A stretch of DNA of 9,340 bases from Syntrophorhabdaceae bacterium PtaU1.Bin034 (lineage in GTDB: Bacteria; Desulfobacterota_G; Syntrophorhabdia; Syntrophorhabdales; WCHB1-27), in NCBI GenBank assembly GCA_002067405.1, contig MVRP01000166.1:1-9340 (forward strand), given 5' to 3'. The position numbers and the translations under genes are program-made. Each line of letters starts with the position of its first letter. Positions within the stretch are counted from its first letter, which is position 1. The notes under the pieces were generated by a model that worked only from the letters and a program-made list of their open reading frames with translations, made no database searches and had not been told where the DNA came from. Of the stretch, positions 6,052 through 9,340 are shown piece by piece.

Positions 6052-7030
6052 GGGGAACCTCCCTTGTGCGCTTCAAAGGTGGAAGAGCGAAGCGGTTGTG
6101 GAATCGTTTGCTCGTCTTCTCCAGGAGTTCTGCCGTGGCGTGAAGATACACCTCCGTGCCGGTGATGGAGGAATGTCCGAGGTACGTCGCCAATAACGGC
6201 AACTTAGCGTTTATGTTTCCTCCCTGTCGATACCAGAGGGACAGCCGGTTGACGGCGAAGGTGTGACGAAAGTCATGCACGCGCGGACCGCGCTCGCCCT
6301 TTGGGCCTCGAAAGCCCAGATTTCGCAAGATGTCGAGAAGGATCTGACAGATCCGTATGGGTCCATAGGCCCGTCCGCAAGGATTGACGAACACGGGCGC
6401 CGTAGGAACGGTGGAGAACCCCGCCTCCTTGCGTTGACGCAAGAAAGCAGCGAGGTGCTGGACGGCAGACGGCGAGAGAGGGACGTAGCGTGATTTCTTG
6501 AACTTTGTTTCCCGAATGGTAAGCAGATGGCCTTTAAGGTCCACATCGCCCAGCGTCAGTCTTAGGGCCTCTCCAACGCGCAAACCCGTGCAGTAAAGCA
6601 GACCGACGAGCGTAGCAATCACCGCAGGGCGCAGGCTCCCCTCCGGCCCGATCTTCTGGGCTGCCGCAATGATCGCGCGGACTTCCTTCGGGGAGTAAAT
6701 ATACGGAGCGGAACGGGTTCTACAGGGAAGGAAGGTTCGATGGACAACGCACGTCCGGGGATCGAAGTGACTCAGGTAGGTGCAAAACTGCCGGAGGATG
6801 GAGATGCGGTTGATCCGAGTGCCGGGGCTCAGGCGCTCTGCGTCTTTGAACCATTGTTCCACAATCTCGCGCGTGATTGGCTGTCCTGTTTTGAGTTCCG
6901 CTATCAGAAAACGATCAAGGTAAATGAGCATCTTCTTGTCGTTCGTTCCTTTGCGGCCCATGGCAATACGCATCTCCAAAAAGGCTTGGAGTCGAGGAGC
7001 AAGAGGACTGCGAAACATACAGGTCGCCAT
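6041..7030 (-). CDS. ritB: Tyrosine recombinase RitB, 329 aa
   Basis: Second recombinase of the trio. The N-terminal core-binding domain covers about residues 10-100, and the catalytic domain begins near YIYSPKEVRAII (110-121). The catalytic set is complete: Arg151 (CTGLRVGEAL), Lys176 (RETKFKKSRYVPL), His252 and Arg255 (HDFRH), His286 (LGHSSI) and Tyr295 (TEVYLHA). The Lys loop is of the integrase type seen in phage and transposon recombinases. The ATG at 7030 starts 3 bp after the ritA stop, and the TGA of ritA is part of the GGGAGGTGA Shine-Dalgarno of ritB, an unusually economical junction. Spacing and overlaps argue that the three proteins are made in similar amounts. Confidence 0.93.
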   Translation of the reverse strand: MATCMFRSPLAPRLQAFLEMRIAMGRKGTNDKKMLIYLDRFLIAELKTGQPITREIVEQWFKDAERLSPGTRINRISILRQFCTYLSHFDPRTCVVHRTFLPCRTRSAPYIYSPKEVRAIIAAAQKIGPEGSLRPAVIATLVGLLYCTGLRVGEALRLTLGDVDLKGHLLTIRETKFKKSRYVPLSPSAVQHLAAFLRQRKEAGFSTVPTAPVFVNPCGRAYGPIRICQILLDILRNLGFRGPKGERGPRVHDFRHTFAVNRLSLWYRQGGNINAKLPLLATYLGHSSITGTEVYLHATAELLEKTSKRFHNRFALPPLKRTREVPHVD

Positions 7031-7033
7031 AGG

Positions 7034-8287
7034 TCACCTCCCTTCCGGCCAGGACATGGCCACCTGGCGAAGCGCCTTGAGGTCCGCTTTGGCGTAGATG
7101 AAGGTGGTGTTCAAACAGCGATGTCCAAGAACGTCGGCGATGGCTTTCATGGGAGAGTCATGCGCCAGCGCCCGGATGGCCCAGGAATGGCGCAACGTGG
7201 TCGATCCGCTCTTCGGTGTCTTCACCCCTGCCTTGGTCATGTAGACACGGACAAGATGGGATATGTCACGGCCATTGAGGGCAAGGAAGGGCGCCTTTAC
7301 GGAGAGGAAGACTTCTCGAAGCCGGCTCTCGGGACGGTGATGAAGATAGCTGATGATGGCCTCCCCCACCGCGTCCACGAGAGGCAAAACAACCTCTTTG
7401 CCGCCCTTCTGAGCGCGAATCCGAATAGTCGAGCGTCGCCAATCGATATCCTCCAAAAGCAGCTCGGCCGCGCTCTTACCCCGGATGCCGTAGGCCATCA
7501 TTAACAACATAATGGCATAGTCCCGCGCACCGACTGCCGTTCCCTTGCGGATGACGTTAAGGATGCGTTCCAGCGCGGTGTCCTCCATCCCCTTGGGCAA
7601 ACTCGCCAGTCGATACGAAGGGACAGAGGGAATCAGCACAGAAAGGTCCGAGATGATATACCCCTGTCGTGCACAGAATCGGAGAAATCCACGGAGCGTA
7701 CCCACCATGCGTCGGAGATTGTCCGGGCTGTCTTTGAGATACTGCTTTATGTATGCTTCGATGGATGGAGCCCGAAGCGCTCTCATCTGCGTGCGGGTAG
7801 CCCCTTCGCCAAGACCATCGAGAAACCGACATAACAGATTGCTCGCGTTCCTGATAGTTCCCTCCGTGCGTTTGAGGTCTTCGCGCAAATATCGCAAGTA
7901 CGGATCGAGGACCCAGCGGTATGCCGCCGGCAGGGGTTTGGGCTTAACCGGTTTGAGGACTCCTTCGTCAATCAGGTAGAAGAACAACGGCCTCAACATC
8001 ACCCACACCTCGTTCCTTGCCCTATAGCAGCCTGTGCTCCGGAAGTCTGCGAAGTAGGCGTCCATAAATGTTTGAAAATGAGCAGCTTTAATCTCTCGAC
8101 TTCGTGTGATGCCCTGATCAACCAGATAGCTGTTAAAGAGGCAGCATTTTGCGAGGAGGTGGCGCCCGTAAGTATGCGAGTATCCTCTTTCCTTCAGACG
8201 GGCTGCCAGTCCGTCAAAATACGGCTCTAGTGGACCCCGTCGAAAATCAACCATCGTCCTCCGTTCCTTGAACCAGTACTCGAGCAT
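7034..8287 (-). CDS. ritA: Tyrosine recombinase RitA, 417 aa, box II His replaced
   Basis: First and longest recombinase of the trio. It has about 90 extra N-terminal residues compared with RitB and RitC, giving roughly residues 1-115 plus a core-binding domain at about 125-215, then the catalytic domain. Visible catalytic residues are Arg269 (YGIRGKSAAEL), Lys294 (RAQKGGKEVVLPL), Arg366, His389 (LGHRCLNTT) and Tyr398 (FIYAKADL). The HxxR box reads TTLRH, so the first His is a Thr (residue 363) and only the Arg is kept. This may weaken proton transfer or suit a protomer with a mainly structural or single-strand role. The ATG at 8287 has AGGAGG 6 bases upstream. The promoter candidate is at 8327-8354. 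Confidence 0.92.
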   Translation of the reverse strand: MLEYWFKERRTMVDFRRGPLEPYFDGLAARLKERGYSHTYGRHLLAKCCLFNSYLVDQGITRSREIKAAHFQTFMDAYFADFRSTGCYRARNEVWVMLRPLFFYLIDEGVLKPVKPKPLPAAYRWVLDPYLRYLREDLKRTEGTIRNASNLLCRFLDGLGEGATRTQMRALRAPSIEAYIKQYLKDSPDNLRRMVGTLRGFLRFCARQGYIISDLSVLIPSVPSYRLASLPKGMEDTALERILNVIRKGTAVGARDYAIMLLMMAYGIRGKSAAELLLEDIDWRRSTIRIRAQKGGKEVVLPLVDAVGEAIISYLHHRPESRLREVFLSVKAPFLALNGRDISHLVRVYMTKAGVKTPKSGSTTLRHSWAIRALAHDSPMKAIADVLGHRCLNTTFIYAKADLKALRQVAMSWPEGR

Positions 8288-8326
8288 AGTTCTCCTCCTT
8301 CTTAGAAATTTGGGCTACAGGGAAGG

Positions 8327-8354
8327 ATACTACGCTCCGATTTATGTGAGTAAA
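8327..8354 (-). promoter_or_regulatory. ritA: Candidate promoter of ritABC
   Basis: TTTACT (8354-8349, 4/6 to the -35 consensus), 16 bp, then TAGTAT (8332-8327, 4/6 to the -10) lie about 40 bp before the ritA start. The spacer contains CACATAA, the core of the TIR motif in inverted orientation (8342-8350), so recombinase binding there could repress the promoter. The -35 adjoins the T-tract of the terminator at 8359-8382. Confidence 0.4.
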
Positions 8355-8382
8355 ACAAAAGGGCCCGGGAATCCGGGCCCTT
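8351..8382 (-). terminator. Inward-facing hairpin terminator, right end of RIT
   Basis: A perfect 10-bp stem AAGGGCCCGG (8359-8368) / CCGGGCCCTT (8373-8382) with a 4-nt loop is followed on the minus strand by TTGTTTTA. It would stop transcription from the radC promoter before it reaches ritA. The 193-bp non-coding stretch 8288-8480 otherwise holds the ritA promoter, the TIR and part of the palindrome. Confidence 0.75.
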
Positions 8383-8430
8383 CGAATATGCGCTATGATA
8401 GGCAGGTTGATACCACGAGTTCCGAATACC

Positions 8431-8460
8431 CTTCACATAACTGGCTGCTTCACATTACAC
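8431..8460. repeat. Right terminal inverted repeat, 30 bp
   Basis: Exact reverse complement of 4923-4952. Inverted motif copies are CTTCACATAA (8431-8440) and CTTCACATTA (8448-8457). Unlike the left repeat, it is separated from the host junction by the 26-bp palindrome 8461-8486. Confidence 0.95.
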
Positions 8461-8491
8461 GGCTAATGTGGAGGTCCACATTAGCCGTGTA
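8456..8491. repeat. Palindrome at right RIT end (17-bp arms)
   Basis: Arms 8456-8472 and 8475-8491 are perfect reverse complements around GG. Together with the TIR they contain CACATTA (8451-8457), TAATGTG (8464-8470) and CACATTA (8477-8483), spaced 6 bp apart. The second 6-bp spacer (GAGGTC, 8471-8476) includes the GG centre. The element boundary, GTGTA 8487-8491, lies at its edge. The palindrome exists at this end only. Confidence 0.9.
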
Positions 8492-8744
8492 CCACTAGGA
8501 TATCCGCCACAGCCCGCATCACCGCCAACCGGAACACCTCCCTGGGCTGAACGAGACAGGCATTCAGGGTCCCGAGGGCCACGAGCTCGATGTAGACGAT
8601 GCGCTTACGTGTGTCCAAACCCACTGTCCAGAGCTTCTCCTTCATCCGGTCGATCTCGTTTTCCGAATTCTGGATGGTCTGAAATATCTTCGCGATCTGG
8701 TCGGGTTGAGTGATCACCTTTTTTGTGCGTACTTTCAGCTCCAT
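8487..8744 (-). pseudogene. radC: radC-type JAB gene, N-terminal fragment
   Basis: Codons 1-86 of a short RadC/JAB protein. The ATG at 8744 has GGAGGA 6-7 bases upstream and lies 22 bp after the previous stop. The RadC family pattern is clear: the conserved Glu53 in VYIELVALGTLN, then QPREVFRLAVMRAVADILVVH, ending at the first His of HxH. After the junction only Gly and TAA remain (8486-8481), so the product would lack the metal-binding centre and be inactive. The rest is at 4767-4925. It has no N-terminal HhH domain, and the full length would have been 137 aa. It belonged to the same transcription unit as the gene at 8767. Confidence 0.92.
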
Positions 8745-8766
8745 GTTGTTTCCTCCGGCAAGACCC

Positions 8767-9340
8767 TCATGCAGCCAGTAACTCCACGGAGATGATCTCT
8801 CCGCTCGTCTTTGTGATTTTCATTGACCGCTCGGACTCGTTGATCTCGATGGCCCGTACCTCGTGAGGAGAAACACCCGTGACCCTCATACCTTTGAGAA
8901 GGTCCGACAACGGGTACCTGCCCGTGATGCTCATGACTTCCGCGGAAATGAGGCGTGAGAACGATTCCCGTTGTGTGTTGTACGTGTCGCCCTCCTCGTG
9001 GTAGATCGTCATATCGAAAACCGCATCGTCGACGGCAAAAAAGTCCTCGGGTCCGTTCGCGTAGTAGATGTCCCCTTCGGCCCGTCCTTCGATTATCGAG
9101 ACCACCTTGATCTCCTTGCCCTCGCAGTCGATTGCGGACTTATGCCACCCGTAGTCGAGCAGGTTCGTGTCACGGGATGTGACGCGTACCGGCACTAACC
9201 TGTCTTCCTTTTGCAGCCACGAAGGCCGATTTCTGGGAAGGCCGATCCTCGTGATCGTCCAGGGAGGCAGGATCGGTTTGGGCGTATCCAGCAACGATTC
9301 CTCGTCGTCCCAAACAAGGCTGCCGTTGACCGTGAGGAAG
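8767..9340 (-). CDS. Unrecognised protein, C-terminal 191 residues (start outside window)
   Basis: The minus frame is open from the window edge to TGA 8769-8767. A TTG at 9294 could serve as a start, but the 15 codons upstream of it (reading FLTVNGSLVWDDEES) look coding, so the gene most likely begins beyond the window. The visible part is acidic and mixed alpha/beta, with a KPILPPWTITRIGLPRNRP segment near its beginning and LISAEVMSITGRYPLSDLL in the middle. There is no membrane segment and no Cys-rich motif; the only visible Cys is in AIDCEGKEI. I do not recognise a family. The stop is 22 bp before the radC fragment, so the two were probably cotranscribed, which hints at a mobile-element or DNA-processing setting. 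Confidence 0.7.
   Translation of the reverse strand, partial: FLTVNGSLVWDDEESLLDTPKPILPPWTITRIGLPRNRPSWLQKEDRLVPVRVTSRDTNLLDYGWHKSAIDCEGKEIKVVSIIEGRAEGDIYYANGPEDFFAVDDAVFDMTIYHEEGDTYNTQRESFSRLISAEVMSITGRYPLSDLLKGMRVTGVSPHEVRAIEINESERSMKITKTSGEIISVELLAA

Larger units (their letters stand above)
4923..8491 (-). mobile_element. Recombinase-in-trio (RIT) element inserted in radC
   Basis: Three tyrosine recombinases, ritA-ritB-ritC, are packed stop-to-start on one strand, flanked by 30-bp perfect inverted repeats (4923-4952, 8431-8460). The unit lies between two halves of one gene. The sequence GTGTA occurs at both junctions (4923-4927 and 8487-8491). Taking out 3564 bp (4923-8486) gives a continuous 137-codon RadC, so the edges are known to within 5 bp. 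No cargo gene is present. Intact genes, identical repeats and a cleanly restorable target all point to a recent insertion and a possibly active element. The RIT gene arrangement and the inverted repeats are established features of the class; the activity is inferred. Confidence 0.93.

Noticed and set aside
5374..6165. Long plus-strand open frame (263 codons)
   Set aside because: It lies wholly opposite ritC and the end of ritB, whose catalytic motifs are unmistakable; high GC content makes antisense frames long.
6740..7504. Plus-strand open frame (254 codons)
   Set aside because: It is antisense across the ritA/ritB junction; a shadow of those genes.
5041..8287. Integron, XerCD pair or prophage integrase module
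   Set aside because: Three consecutive coupled recombinases between perfect TIRs with no cassette array, dif-like site or tRNA target fit a RIT element instead.
8456..8491. Palindrome as a transcription terminator
   Set aside because: No T-tract follows on either strand, and its arms repeat the TIR core at 6-bp spacing, which fits a recombination site better.
8481..8744. Intact small RadC-like gene of 87 codons
   Set aside because: It stops one codon after the first JAMM His; the remaining motif is found on the other side of the element, so it is a fragment.
1..9340. CRISPR array, rRNA or tRNA gene
   Set aside because: No regularly spaced direct repeats with unique spacers and no tRNA- or rRNA-like sequence was seen on either strand.

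Overview
All supported genes in this window lie on the minus strand. GC content is fairly high, gene overlaps are tight and Shine-Dalgarno sites are strong, so the DNA is bacterial. The mix of a ParB-like protein, an SNF2-type helicase, a short RadC (JAB) protein, a DUF433/DUF5615 toxin-antitoxin pair and a three-recombinase transposable unit suggests an accessory region such as a plasmid, integrative element or prophage-like island. An environmental proteobacterium or Desulfobacterota-like host is a guess only; nothing here fixes the taxon.

Layout, read in the direction of transcription (high to low coordinates). (1) 9340-8767: the 3' part of an unrecognised gene. Then, 22 bp later, a short radC-type gene (8744-8487) that breaks off at the first His of its JAMM metal-binding motif. 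(2) 8491-4923: a complete recombinase-in-trio (RIT) element with three consecutive tyrosine recombinases, ritA, ritB and ritC. It has 30-bp perfect terminal inverted repeats, an extra palindrome at its right end, and a terminator-like hairpin at each end pointing inward. (3) 4925-4767: the missing C-terminal part of radC. Removing one copy of the element (3564 bp) together with one copy of the 5-bp shared sequence GTGTA rejoins a 137-codon RadC in frame. The element has therefore split radC between the two His codons of the HxH motif. (4) 4738-4541: a doubtful small ORF. (5) 4521-3787: a DUF433 antitoxin / DUF5615 PIN-like toxin operon with its own extended -10 promoter and a strong terminator. 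(6) 3621-1: an operon of a 69-aa protein, an SNF2-family helicase with an inserted four-Cys zinc-ribbon-like segment, a ParB-like protein with a Cys-rich N-terminus, and the start of an unknown gene that runs off the window. Three of these four genes are joined by ATGA overlaps or have a strong SD, which suggests coordinated translation.

The most notable result is the anatomy of the RIT ends. If the circular form is reconstructed from the two ends, its junction is a nearly perfect palindrome of four 7-bp arms (CACATTA / TAATGTG, alternating orientation), each separated by exactly 6 bp. This looks like a multi-protomer tyrosine-recombinase core site. The host crossover spacer (GCTGTG) and the element spacer (GCCGTG) differ at one base, while the host arms barely resemble the element arms.
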